A DNA stretch of 64,000 nt, from contig BLLU01000249.1 of NCBI GenBank assembly GCA_011959105.1, positions 19,744 to 83,743 of the forward strand, in the 5' to 3' direction. Positions 15,449 through 24,011 of this stretch are shown one piece after another. The DNA is from Lachnospiraceae bacterium (GTDB lineage Bacteria > Bacillota > Clostridia > Lachnospirales > Lachnospiraceae). Position 1 is the stretch's first letter, and each line of letters begins with the position of its first letter. The notes below the pieces were generated by a model that was not told the DNA's origin, searched no databases, and saw only the letters and a list, made by a program, of their open reading frames with translations. The position numbers and the translations under genes were made by a program.

Positions 15449-16702
15449 ATGAAGAGAAGAGACAGGGCATTCCTTCTGTTTGCTGTTATATTATTGATGT
15501 CGGCGGCCTGCGGGCAGCGGGGGGCCTCTGACAACCCCGGCGAAGAGAATGCCGTACAGGCAGAGAGCGATGCCGCGCATCCTTTGTATCTGACGGAGGA
15601 GGTCAGGGATCTGGACCCGGAATCCGGGGAGTTGTGCGTGGTGTGCAATGGGTGGTTTCCGGATTATATTAAGGACTGCGCCACATCTTTTTCCCGTAAA
15701 GACGCCGATTACTCTGTACTGATGGAATATACGGAAGAAAGCGAGGAAGCCTATTGGGATCGGACCATGGCGGAACTGGTATCCGGCAGGGGGGCGGATC
15801 TATATTATGTCAGTCTGTCTGAACTGCAGACCCTGCAGGAGAAGGGAGTGCTGGCGGATCTGAGGGAACTGCTCCCGGAGGAGACGCTGGCAGCAGTCTG
15901 GCCCGGCGTATTGGAGAGGGGAACCTGGGGCGGGCAGTTGGTGGGAATCATGCCGGAAGCCTGGGCGGACACTGTGATCGTAGCGGATGAAATATGGGCG
16001 GGGGATCACTGGACCCTGGAGGAAGCGCTGGAGGTGATAGAGGCGCACCCGGAGTTCCGGTATCCTGTCGTGTCCGGCGGCTCTCTTAGGCGCGACAATG
16101 TGATGGAGTTCCTTGTGACCCGGAATCTGGCGGATTCTCCCTTCCTGGATCTGGAAGAAGGAACCTGCAGCTTTGACAGCCCCCTGTTCATCCGGGCGCT
16201 GGAACTGGCGGGAACTTATCCGGATTCTTTTCCCATTGAGGAGTCTCAGGAGATGTACCGGGGGAAAGACTGGGTGGCTGCGGTGTGCATGGTTAATAGT
16301 AGCTTCACCGACAACTACAAGGGGATACTGGGAGAGACATATCATGCGGTGGGGTATCCCACGGAAGGAGAAGAGGGAACCTTCTGGAGAACCGGTCAGT
16401 TTCTGGCAGTGAACAGGGAGGCAAAGCATCCGGAGCAGGCAGCGGCGTTTTTGGAGGAACTGCTCAGCTATGACAGGCAGTGTACATCACATGTGCCCGT
16501 GAGAAGGGATATGCCGGCTAACCGGCTCAGAGAATATACGACGCTGATGGAGAAATGTCTGGGTATAACAGCGGATACCGCCGCCATAGAGGATATGATC
16601 CGGGAGGAGGCAGCGGATTACTTCAGCGGGAGCAGGGATGCGGAGACGGTGGCCCGGGCCATCCAAAGCCGGGTGCAGGTATACCTGAAAGAACAACCAT
16701 AG
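15449..16702 (+). CDS. Extracellular solute-binding lipoprotein
   Basis: This 417-residue protein starts at ATG 15449 behind GGGGAGGAAAGGG. A signal peptide ends in the lipobox LMSAAC. The mature protein has the family-1 sugar-binding layout (ISELQTLQEKGVLADL-like hinge, then TFWRTGQFLAVNREAKHPEQAAAFLEELL). It would capture xylo-oligosaccharides on the outer face of the membrane for an ABC importer. No permease gene is adjacent; the nearest ones begin at 36598, so it may share them or serve as a sensor-type binding protein. A terminator follows directly, making it monocistronic. Confidence 0.8.
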   Translation: MKRRDRAFLLFAVILLMSAACGQRGASDNPGEENAVQAESDAAHPLYLTEEVRDLDPESGELCVVCNGWFPDYIKDCATSFSRKDADYSVLMEYTEESEEAYWDRTMAELVSGRGADLYYVSLSELQTLQEKGVLADLRELLPEETLAAVWPGVLERGTWGGQLVGIMPEAWADTVIVADEIWAGDHWTLEEALEVIEAHPEFRYPVVSGGSLRRDNVMEFLVTRNLADSPFLDLEEGTCSFDSPLFIRALELAGTYPDSFPIEESQEMYRGKDWVAAVCMVNSSFTDNYKGILGETYHAVGYPTEGEEGTFWRTGQFLAVNREAKHPEQAAAFLEELLSYDRQCTSHVPVRRDMPANRLREYTTLMEKCLGITADTAAIEDMIREEAADYFSGSRDAETVARAIQSRVQVYLKEQP

Positions 16703-16717
16703 AGAAGAAGATCGGAA

Positions 16718-16746
16718 AGTCGGGCCGCCTGGAAGGCCCGGCTTTT
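16718..16746 (+). terminator. Rho-independent terminator after the lipoprotein gene
   Basis: CGGGCC (16721-16726) and GGCCCG (16735-16740) form a GC-rich stem with an 8-nt loop, followed by GCTTTT, 16 bp after the stop codon. Confidence 0.75.
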
Positions 16747-16921
16747 CTGCCATCCTGGACAGACAGGCGCCAGGGCGGAAAAGGCCGGGCAAAGGAGTCG
16801 GAATTTAGCAATATTTGATTAACTTATGACAAGTTATAAAGAGAAATTTTCGGGGAAATCCGTTACAATCAGAATGGATCTATTTTTACTCACAGAGAGT
16901 ACAAAAACGGAGGGCATTGCC

Positions 16922-18064
16922 ATGACTGATTTGTCAAACAGAACCTACCGCAACATGTTTGCGGAAATCGGGATTTCCCAGGAGGAGATTGACCGGAAGC
17001 TGGAAGAGATCGTGCAGACCTTTTTCTACGGCAGCGAGGAGGAGCGGATCTACCATCCCGTGGGGGAGGATATGGGCTACCTGATGGATACGGGGAACAA
17101 TGACGCCCGCACCGAAGGCATGTCCTACGGCATGATGATGTGCGTGCAGCTGGACATGAAGGAGGAGTTTGACCGGATCTGGAAGTGGTCCAAGACTTAT
17201 ATGTATATGACCGAGGGGTGGAATGAGGGGTATTTTGCCTGGTCCTGCGGCACGGACGGCAGAAGGAACGCCGACGGTCCCGCCCCGGACGGGGAGGAAT
17301 TCTATGCCATGGCCCTGTTTTTTGCTTCCCATAGGTGGGGAGACGGGGAGGGGATTTTCAACTACTCCCAGCAGGCCAGAGAGATTCTCCGGGCCTGCCT
17401 GCACAAGGGGGAGGACGGCCGTCAGGGCCATCCCATGTGGAACCGGGACAATCATCAGATCCTGTTTGTACCGGGCTGTGACCATACGGACCCTTCCTAT
17501 CACCTGCCCCATTTCTATGAACTTTTCGCCCTGTGGGCGGACGAGGAGGACAGGGCTTTCTGGAAGGAAGCCGCCAGGGTCAGCCGGGAGTATCTGGCCA
17601 GGGCCTGCCATCCCGTCACGGGTCTGAACGCGGAGTATGCGGAGTTTGACGGCAGCCCCATGAGCCGTCCCATCCCCTGGACCAAGGATCGCCACGACTG
17701 GTTCTACAGCGATGCCTATCGCACGGTGGCCAATATCGGGCTGGACTATGAGTGGTTCGGTGTGGACGCAGGGCAGCGGGCCGCGGCGGACCGGATTCAG
17801 AAGTTTTTGATAGAGGATTGCAGAAAAGGCGTGTATCATATCTATGAATTGGACGGCAGGCAGGCCGGGGGCACGGCGCTGCATCCCGTGGGCATCACAG
17901 CCACCACGGCCCAGGGTTCCCTGGCGGCGGAGGGCGAACTGGCCCGGGAATGGGTGGAACGTTTCTGGAAGCAGCCTCTGCGCACCGGCGAGAGAAGGTA
18001 TTATGACAACTGCCTGTTCATATTTGCGTTTCTGGCATTAAGCGGCCGGTACAGAATCTGGTAG
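16922..18064 (+). CDS. GH8 reducing-end xylose-releasing exo-oligoxylanase (Rex-type)
   Basis: The 380-residue protein begins at ATG 16922 with CGGAGGG upstream; the longer frame from 16826 lacks a ribosome site. RTEGMSYGMMM carries the general acid E65, and DWFYSDAYRTVANIGLDY carries the catalytic Asp region. DGRRNADGPAPDGEEFYAM is typical of the family. Length and motif spacing agree with characterised Rex enzymes (about 388 residues), which cut xylose from the reducing end of xylo-oligosaccharides inside the cell. No signal peptide is present. It opens the run of xylan-processing genes with SGNH esterase and GH115. Confidence 0.9.
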   Translation: MTDLSNRTYRNMFAEIGISQEEIDRKLEEIVQTFFYGSEEERIYHPVGEDMGYLMDTGNNDARTEGMSYGMMMCVQLDMKEEFDRIWKWSKTYMYMTEGWNEGYFAWSCGTDGRRNADGPAPDGEEFYAMALFFASHRWGDGEGIFNYSQQAREILRACLHKGEDGRQGHPMWNRDNHQILFVPGCDHTDPSYHLPHFYELFALWADEEDRAFWKEAARVSREYLARACHPVTGLNAEYAEFDGSPMSRPIPWTKDRHDWFYSDAYRTVANIGLDYEWFGVDAGQRAAADRIQKFLIEDCRKGVYHIYELDGRQAGGTALHPVGITATTAQGSLAAEGELAREWVERFWKQPLRTGERRYYDNCLFIFAFLALSGRYRIW

Positions 18065-18127
18065 GCGGACAGGATAGAATTAAAAGAGAACCGAAAAACA
18101 GTTTACTAATGCAGGAAAGGATATATT

Positions 18128-19888
18128 ATGGAAGGACCAAAGGCTCCAAAGGACCCAACAAAAAAGAGAAAAAGTTTTTATATCATGCGGGGAAAGAGTG
18201 TGGCAGGCTCGCCCCAGCCGGACGGGAGAGGAATCCAGTTCCTCTATATGAATGACGGCCGGATGCTGAGCAGTGCCCGTCTGGTGGGCGGTATTACGGA
18301 TGAGGAGATGCTGGGGCTGCTGGCTACCACGGCGGGATTCAGACAGTTGGTACACAGTATCGGCGTCACGGTGGAGGCGGAAGACCGGGAACTTGTAGCG
18401 GATTTCTGCCTGCAGATGTACGGTCACAGGGATGTGTACGGTTCGGGAACCACGCTGCGGCTGCCGGTGCAGGCGGACGGCATGGAGCGTATTCTGGAGC
18501 TGGAGGGATGCGAGTGGTCTGAGGACGACAACATCCCCGGCCAGATTCGGTTTGAATTTCCCCAGGCAGGGACATTGGCCACGGTGGCGGTGCGCTTCTA
18601 TCTCCAGGACGGCTATGACGCGCCGGAGGTGGAGGACGAACAGCCGGTGGACTTCACCTCCCCTTATTACCGGGGGATGTTGGAAAAATCCCTGATGCAG
18701 ACCGGCAACAATGCCCGGCTGAAGAGGGTAATTGACCAGGCCCGCAGGGGAGAGGATGTGACGGTGGCCTTTATCGGCGGTTCCATCACCCAGGGCGCGG
18801 GAGCCATTCCCATCAATACGGAGTGCTATGCCTACAAGACCTTTAAGGGCTTCTGTGAGTTGACGGGCAGGGGCCTGGAGGAGAATGTACACTATGTGAA
18901 AGCCGGGGTGGGGGGTACGCCCTCCGAACTGGGAATGATCCGATATGAGACAGATGTGCTGGAGGACGGCCGTATAACCCCGGATCTGGTGGTGGTGGAG
19001 TTTGCCGTCAATGATGAGGGAGACGAGACCAAGGGAGAATGTTATGACTCTCTGGTGCGGAAGATTTTGAACGCGGAGAACCACCCTGCGGTGATTCTGC
19101 TGTTTGCCGTGTTTGCCAACGACTGGAATCTGCAGGAACGTCTGTCCCCGGTGGGAAGGGCCTATGACCTGCCCATGGTCAGTACGCGGGATACGGTGGT
19201 GGAACAATTTTATTTAAAGCCGGGCAGCGGCAAAGTGGTGAGCAAGAACCAGTTTTTCTATGATTCCTACCATCCCACCAGCGTGGGACACACCGTGATG
19301 GCTGATGGCATTCTTCATCTGCTGCAGGTGGTGGACGGCCAGGAAGCGGATGTGGATACGCTGGAACTGGAGAAGATCGTCCCCCCCATCGGCGGCGCAT
19401 TTGAGAAAGTGCGGCTGTTGGACCGCAGACATCCCCATGAGGAGGAACCGGGTAACGGGCTGCCGTCAGGAGACGGAAACACAGTCTGGGATCAGTGGAA
19501 CTTGGAAACAGACTGCGGCGGCTTCTGCCATGTGGATACGGAATTGCAGGCGGTGGAGAGGAATCTGGACCTGGGTGTTACCCCGGAATTCGCGGACAAC
19601 TGGATGTATCGGGGAGCGGAGGGCGGCAGGCCCTTTTCCATGGAGATCACCTGCGAGAGTTTGCTTCTGGTGTACAAGGACAGTGCCTCCAACCAGGTGG
19701 GCTGCGCCGAAGTGTGGGTGGACGGGGAGAAAGTGCTGTATGTGGATCCCCATGTCAACGGCTGGACCCATTGCAATGCTCTGATCTGCTTTAAGAGCGG
19801 GGAGCGGAAGCGCCGTCATGTGGAAGTGCGTCTGGCGCCGGGCATGGAGGACAAAGACTTTACCATACTCGGATTCGGTGTGGTATAG
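18128..19888 (+). CDS. SGNH/GDSL hydrolase, probable carbohydrate esterase
   Basis: This 586-residue protein has an N-terminal beta-sandwich (about 1-190), an SGNH hydrolase domain (about 205-420) and a C-terminal beta domain. The nucleophile block is AFIGGSITQGAG, the Asn block FAVNDEGDE, and the catalytic Asp/His block FYDSYHPTSVGH. No signal peptide is visible. Between GH8 and GH115 it most likely removes acetyl groups from xylo-oligosaccharides, as in known acetylxylan esterases with SGNH folds; the substrate is inferred from context. ATG 18128 follows AAAGGATATATT. Confidence 0.8.
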   Translation: MEGPKAPKDPTKKRKSFYIMRGKSVAGSPQPDGRGIQFLYMNDGRMLSSARLVGGITDEEMLGLLATTAGFRQLVHSIGVTVEAEDRELVADFCLQMYGHRDVYGSGTTLRLPVQADGMERILELEGCEWSEDDNIPGQIRFEFPQAGTLATVAVRFYLQDGYDAPEVEDEQPVDFTSPYYRGMLEKSLMQTGNNARLKRVIDQARRGEDVTVAFIGGSITQGAGAIPINTECYAYKTFKGFCELTGRGLEENVHYVKAGVGGTPSELGMIRYETDVLEDGRITPDLVVVEFAVNDEGDETKGECYDSLVRKILNAENHPAVILLFAVFANDWNLQERLSPVGRAYDLPMVSTRDTVVEQFYLKPGSGKVVSKNQFFYDSYHPTSVGHTVMADGILHLLQVVDGQEADVDTLELEKIVPPIGGAFEKVRLLDRRHPHEEEPGNGLPSGDGNTVWDQWNLETDCGGFCHVDTELQAVERNLDLGVTPEFADNWMYRGAEGGRPFSMEITCESLLLVYKDSASNQVGCAEVWVDGEKVLYVDPHVNGWTHCNALICFKSGERKRRHVEVRLAPGMEDKDFTILGFGVV

Positions 19889-19921
19889 GGAACGGCGGAA
19901 TATAAACGGGAGGATAGGAAG

Positions 19922-22819
19922 ATGCGGTTGATAGTTGGTGAACAGGCGGTTCCCCTGCTGGTGGAGACCGGCGCTTTTGAGGGAGTCAGGAGAATTGGGG
20001 GCAAGGTGGCAGAGGACATCCGCAGGGTGACAGGCCATAAGCCCCAGGTGCTGGAGGAAGTCCGGCCCGGCGCGGGGCAGCCCCGGGCAATTCTGTGTGC
20101 CACTGTGGGAAAAAGCGTACTGGCGGAAGCACTGGAGAAGGCCGGATTGCTGGACCTGTCCCAGGTAAGGGGCAAGAGGGAGGTCTACCTGATTCAGAAA
20201 ATAGACGCAAGCGGGCTGCGGCAGACCGACAGGGAAGAATTGCAGCAGCTGGAGGAACTGCTGCTGATCTGCGGCAGCGACAAGCGGGGCACGATCTACG
20301 GCATGTTCGCCCTGTCGGAATATATCGGCGTATCTCCCCTGTGTTTCTGGGGAGACGCGGAGCCCGCATCCAACCCGGAGGTTGAGATCGGCGACGATAT
20401 CCGGACCCTGTCCAAGGAACCCAGCGTCCGCTACCGGGGATTTTTCATCAATGACGAGTGGCCCTGCTTCGGCAACTGGACCAGCGATCATTTCGGCGGT
20501 TTCAACGCGGATGCCTACGAGCATGTGTTTGAACTGCTGCTGCGCCTGAAGGGCAACTATCTGTGGCCTGCCATGTGGAGTGCTTCTTTTCCCATAGACG
20601 GTCCGGGCAGCGCCAATGAGGAACTGGCGGATCTCTACGGGGTGGTGATGGGATATTCCCATCACGAACCCTGCCTGCGGGCCAGCGAAGAGTGGGATAA
20701 AGTCAGGGGGCCGGAGACAAAGTACGGCAATGAATGGAATTTCTATACCAACGAGCAGGGGCTTTTAAACTACTGGGAGGAGGCTCTGCAGCGCAGCGGC
20801 AAATATGAGAATCTGATCACCATCGGGATGCGGGGAGAGCGGGATACTTCCATGCTGGGAGAGCAGTCCACCGTGGAAGAGAATGTGAACCTGCTGAAAG
20901 ATATTATCCGCAAGCAGCGGGCGCTGATCGCCGATAATGTGCAGCGGGAAGAAGTGCCCCAGCTTTTGGCCCTGTACAAAGAGGTGGAGGCATATTTTTA
21001 CGGGGATGAGCAGGTGGAGGGTCTGAAGGACTGGGATGAACTGGAGGGCGTAATCTGCATGCTCTGCGAGGACAATTTCGGCCAGATGCGCACCCTGCCC
21101 ACCCCGGAAGTGCGGAATCGCAAAGGCGGCTGGGGCATGTATTACCATTTTGACTATCATGGAGGTCCCATCTCCTATGAATGGGTGGATTCCACCCCCA
21201 TGTCCAAGACCTGGGAGCAGATGTGCATGGCTTATGAATATGGCATCCGGGACGCATGGATCGTCAATGTGGGGGATCTGAAGTTCCATGAGGTGCCGCT
21301 GAGTTATTTCCTGGCATTGGCATACGACTATGACAAATGGGGTTACGGGAATAAGGACAGCTATCGGGAATATACCCGGCAGTGGACCCGGAAAACATTC
21401 CCCCAGGCTCCGGCCCGGCTTCAGGAGCAGATCGGCCAGGTGCTCACGGAGTATATTGATATCAACGCCCTGCGCAGGCCCGAGGCTCTGAATGAAACGG
21501 TATATCATCCCTGCCATTACGGGGAGGCGGATCGGATGATCCGGCGGGCAGAGGCGCTGGAGGCTTTGTCCACCCAGGTGATGGAGCGGCTCTGTGAGCG
21601 GGAGAGAGACGCCTATTACAGCATGATCCATTTTTCGGCCATGGCCAGTATGAATCTGCTGAAAATGCATCTGTTCGCTGGTAAAAACAGGCATTACGCC
21701 AGCCAGGGACGGCCGGTGGCCAACAGCTACGGCCAGAAAGTCCAGGCCTGCGCGGACAGGGACATCCAGCTTGCCCAGAAGATGGCGGAATTTCGGGGCG
21801 GCAAATGGAAGGGGATGGAGATGGCCCAGCACATCGGTTTCACCAAGTGGAACGAGGACGGCTACCGCTATCCGCTGATCAGTCAGGTGCGCCCGGTGCA
21901 CAGGCCCCGGATGAGCGTATCCAGAGCGGACCGGGAACAGATCGGTGTGAAGAATTATGGCGCTCCCCAGGTGATCCGGGTGCCGGATTTTCAGTATGCG
22001 GGGGCAGAGCCTGTGGAGATAGAGATTGCCAATGACGGTGTGGGCAGCTTTGACTACCGAATCCGTGTGGAGACCCCCGAGACCGGGCTGCCTGACTGGC
22101 TGCATGTCTCTTCCCTGGAAGGAACCTGTCAGGAACTGTCCCTGGTGACCCTCTCCTGTGACCAGGCATGTCTTCCCCGGGAGAAGGAGACGGTGCGTCT
22201 GCTGATACAGGGGGATGATACCACTGTGGCCGTGGAGGTCACAGGACAACACCAGAATGTGGAGGGCATTCCGCAGGGTACATATCTGGAGCGCGGGGGC
22301 ATGATCGTCCTGGAGGCGGCAGGCTATGTGGAAAAGCATGATACGGAGAAGGGTTCCTATCAGATAATCCAGGGATATGGCAAATACGGCAGCGGCGTAA
22401 AAGTATTTCCCAGCACGGCGGTATTTGACCGGGAGGAGGAGAAGCCTTCCCTGACCTGGCAGTTTGTGATACCGGAGGCGGGGGAATATCAGGTGGATCT
22501 GCTGGTTGCTCCCACCAATTCCCCGGTGAGCAGGCAGGGCGTGTATCTGCTGGTGAAAAACGGCAGCGGGGAGCAGGGCCTGGCTGAGATAAACGCACCG
22601 GATTTCCGGGCGGGGGAGAGCGGGGATCCCCGCTGGGCCCAGGGGGTGCTGAACCAGATACGGGTATGCGAAATGCGGCTTCCCTTTGAGAAGGGCCTGC
22701 AAAGGCTGACGGTGGAGGCACTGGAGGCCGGCGTGGTACTGGAACAGATCCGGATCCACAACCCCCGGGAGCAGGCACTGCAGTCCTATCTGGGGCCCGG
22801 GGTATCCGTGCGGGCGTAG
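19922..22819 (+). CDS. GH115 xylan alpha-1,2-glucuronidase
   Basis: The 965-residue protein matches GH115 in length and motifs: GTIYGMFALSEYIGVSPL, YRGFFINDEWPCFGNW, RLKGNYLWPAMW, GVVMGYSHHEPC and a C-terminal beta-sandwich region. The enzyme removes (4-O-methyl)glucuronic acid side groups from xylan or long xylo-oligosaccharides. There is no signal peptide, suggesting intracellular action on imported material. ATG 19922 follows GGGAGGATAGGAAG, 33 bp after the esterase gene, so the two are likely one operon. Confidence 0.9.
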   Translation: MRLIVGEQAVPLLVETGAFEGVRRIGGKVAEDIRRVTGHKPQVLEEVRPGAGQPRAILCATVGKSVLAEALEKAGLLDLSQVRGKREVYLIQKIDASGLRQTDREELQQLEELLLICGSDKRGTIYGMFALSEYIGVSPLCFWGDAEPASNPEVEIGDDIRTLSKEPSVRYRGFFINDEWPCFGNWTSDHFGGFNADAYEHVFELLLRLKGNYLWPAMWSASFPIDGPGSANEELADLYGVVMGYSHHEPCLRASEEWDKVRGPETKYGNEWNFYTNEQGLLNYWEEALQRSGKYENLITIGMRGERDTSMLGEQSTVEENVNLLKDIIRKQRALIADNVQREEVPQLLALYKEVEAYFYGDEQVEGLKDWDELEGVICMLCEDNFGQMRTLPTPEVRNRKGGWGMYYHFDYHGGPISYEWVDSTPMSKTWEQMCMAYEYGIRDAWIVNVGDLKFHEVPLSYFLALAYDYDKWGYGNKDSYREYTRQWTRKTFPQAPARLQEQIGQVLTEYIDINALRRPEALNETVYHPCHYGEADRMIRRAEALEALSTQVMERLCERERDAYYSMIHFSAMASMNLLKMHLFAGKNRHYASQGRPVANSYGQKVQACADRDIQLAQKMAEFRGGKWKGMEMAQHIGFTKWNEDGYRYPLISQVRPVHRPRMSVSRADREQIGVKNYGAPQVIRVPDFQYAGAEPVEIEIANDGVGSFDYRIRVETPETGLPDWLHVSSLEGTCQELSLVTLSCDQACLPREKETVRLLIQGDDTTVAVEVTGQHQNVEGIPQGTYLERGGMIVLEAAGYVEKHDTEKGSYQIIQGYGKYGSGVKVFPSTAVFDREEEKPSLTWQFVIPEAGEYQVDLLVAPTNSPVSRQGVYLLVKNGSGEQGLAEINAPDFRAGESGDPRWAQGVLNQIRVCEMRLPFEKGLQRLTVEALEAGVVLEQIRIHNPREQALQSYLGPGVSVRA

Positions 22820-22898
22820 GAGTTATAAGCGCTTTGACAGTTTTGACCAAGTGGAAGGTATGCTGTATAAGAATTCAGATATTTGAGCAGGGGAAAGT

Positions 22899-24011
22899 AT
22901 GGGAAGCATGAAAAAAAGAATGGGACGCTGGCTGGCGCTGGTCTGTCTGACAGGCACGGCGCTGGGGCTGCCCGGCTGCGGCCAGGTCCAGGAGGATGAA
23001 CATAATGTGATCGTAGTGGAGCAGGAGGCGGAGCCGGTGGTCTACGACATGGCGGTGGCCGCCCTGGGAGATGTGCAGAAAACCCAGCGGATTAAATGTA
23101 CCTACCAGCAGTTGAATGACGAGAGTCTGAGCTTCGGAATCAGCGGGATATCCGTTGAGAAGGTCTATGTGCAGGAGGGGGATACGGTGGAAAAAGGACA
23201 GATTCTGGCGGAACTCTCCAGCGGCAGCATGCAGGAGGATATCGCCAGGCTGGAGTATCAGATCGCCAGGAACCAACTGCAGATGGACTACAGCCAGATC
23301 AATGAGGATTATGAGATATCCACCCTGTGGCTGAACTTTTTGTACCAGAGCGGCCAGTCCCAGGCAGACCGGGAGCGTCTGGATGACGGTGTAGCCCAGG
23401 TACAGCAGAATTATGACTATGCCAGGGAGGATTACCAGGACGCCATGCATCTGGACCGGCGGCAGCTGCAGCAGTTACAGCAGGAGGCGTCCTCCAGCCG
23501 CCTGGTGGCGGGAATGTCCGGTACGGTGTCCCATATCAAGGACAGACTGGAGGGTTCCACCTCCGTGCGGGGTGAGGCGGTTATTACCATCATTGACGGC
23601 TCAGAGTGCCTGTTTGTGACCCAGGTTCCGGAGTACGCGTCCTGCTTCCGGGAGGGCGAGGGCGTTTATATGGAGATTAACTCGGGTTCCGGCGCAGGAA
23701 AATATACATTGCTGCCTTATGAAATGGACCAGTGGGGGGAGCAGCAGATGTTTTCCCTGGCGGAGGGAGAGGAAAGTGCCACCATAGAGGTGGGGACGCT
23801 GGGGGCCATCGTGGCGGTGGTGGAACAGCGCAGCCAGGTACTCTGCGTGCCTGCCCAGGCGGTGCACAGTGCTGACGGCAGGGACTATGTCTATGTACTG
23901 GGGGAGGATCAGATGCGCGAGGTAAAATGGATTGAGACCGGGCTATACGGCGACAGCACCGTGGAAGTGCTGTCCGGACTGACAGAGGGAGAGAGGGTCA
24001 TACTGCGATGA
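22899..24011 (+). CDS. HlyD/RND-type adaptor lipoprotein
   Basis: The 370-residue lipoprotein has a signal peptide ending in GLPGC. A split lipoyl/barrel-sandwich domain (VYVQEGDTVEKGQILAEL and SRLVAGMSGTVSHIKDRLEG) surrounds a coiled-coil segment of about 100 residues, followed by beta-barrel and membrane-proximal domains (VLCVPAQAVHSADGRDYVYVL). This is the MacA-like adaptor layout. In Gram-positive cells such proteins link an FtsX-like permease to extracytoplasmic substrates. It overlaps the next gene by 4 bp (ATGA), opening a five-gene export operon. Confidence 0.85.
   Translation: MGSMKKRMGRWLALVCLTGTALGLPGCGQVQEDEHNVIVVEQEAEPVVYDMAVAALGDVQKTQRIKCTYQQLNDESLSFGISGISVEKVYVQEGDTVEKGQILAELSSGSMQEDIARLEYQIARNQLQMDYSQINEDYEISTLWLNFLYQSGQSQADRERLDDGVAQVQQNYDYAREDYQDAMHLDRRQLQQLQQEASSSRLVAGMSGTVSHIKDRLEGSTSVRGEAVITIIDGSECLFVTQVPEYASCFREGEGVYMEINSGSGAGKYTLLPYEMDQWGEQQMFSLAEGEESATIEVGTLGAIVAVVEQRSQVLCVPAQAVHSADGRDYVYVLGEDQMREVKWIETGLYGDSTVEVLSGLTEGERVILR

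Noticed and set aside
15283..15648. Minus-strand frame in the AraC/lipoprotein spacer
   Set aside because: It overlaps the lipoprotein start and candidate promoter and shows no ribosome site or domain.
20765..22759. Very long minus-strand open frames (also near 27682-29664, 34465-36450 and 670-1773)
   Set aside because: They are antisense to well-supported genes in GC-rich sequence, have His/Leu/Pro-rich composition and no recognisable domain.
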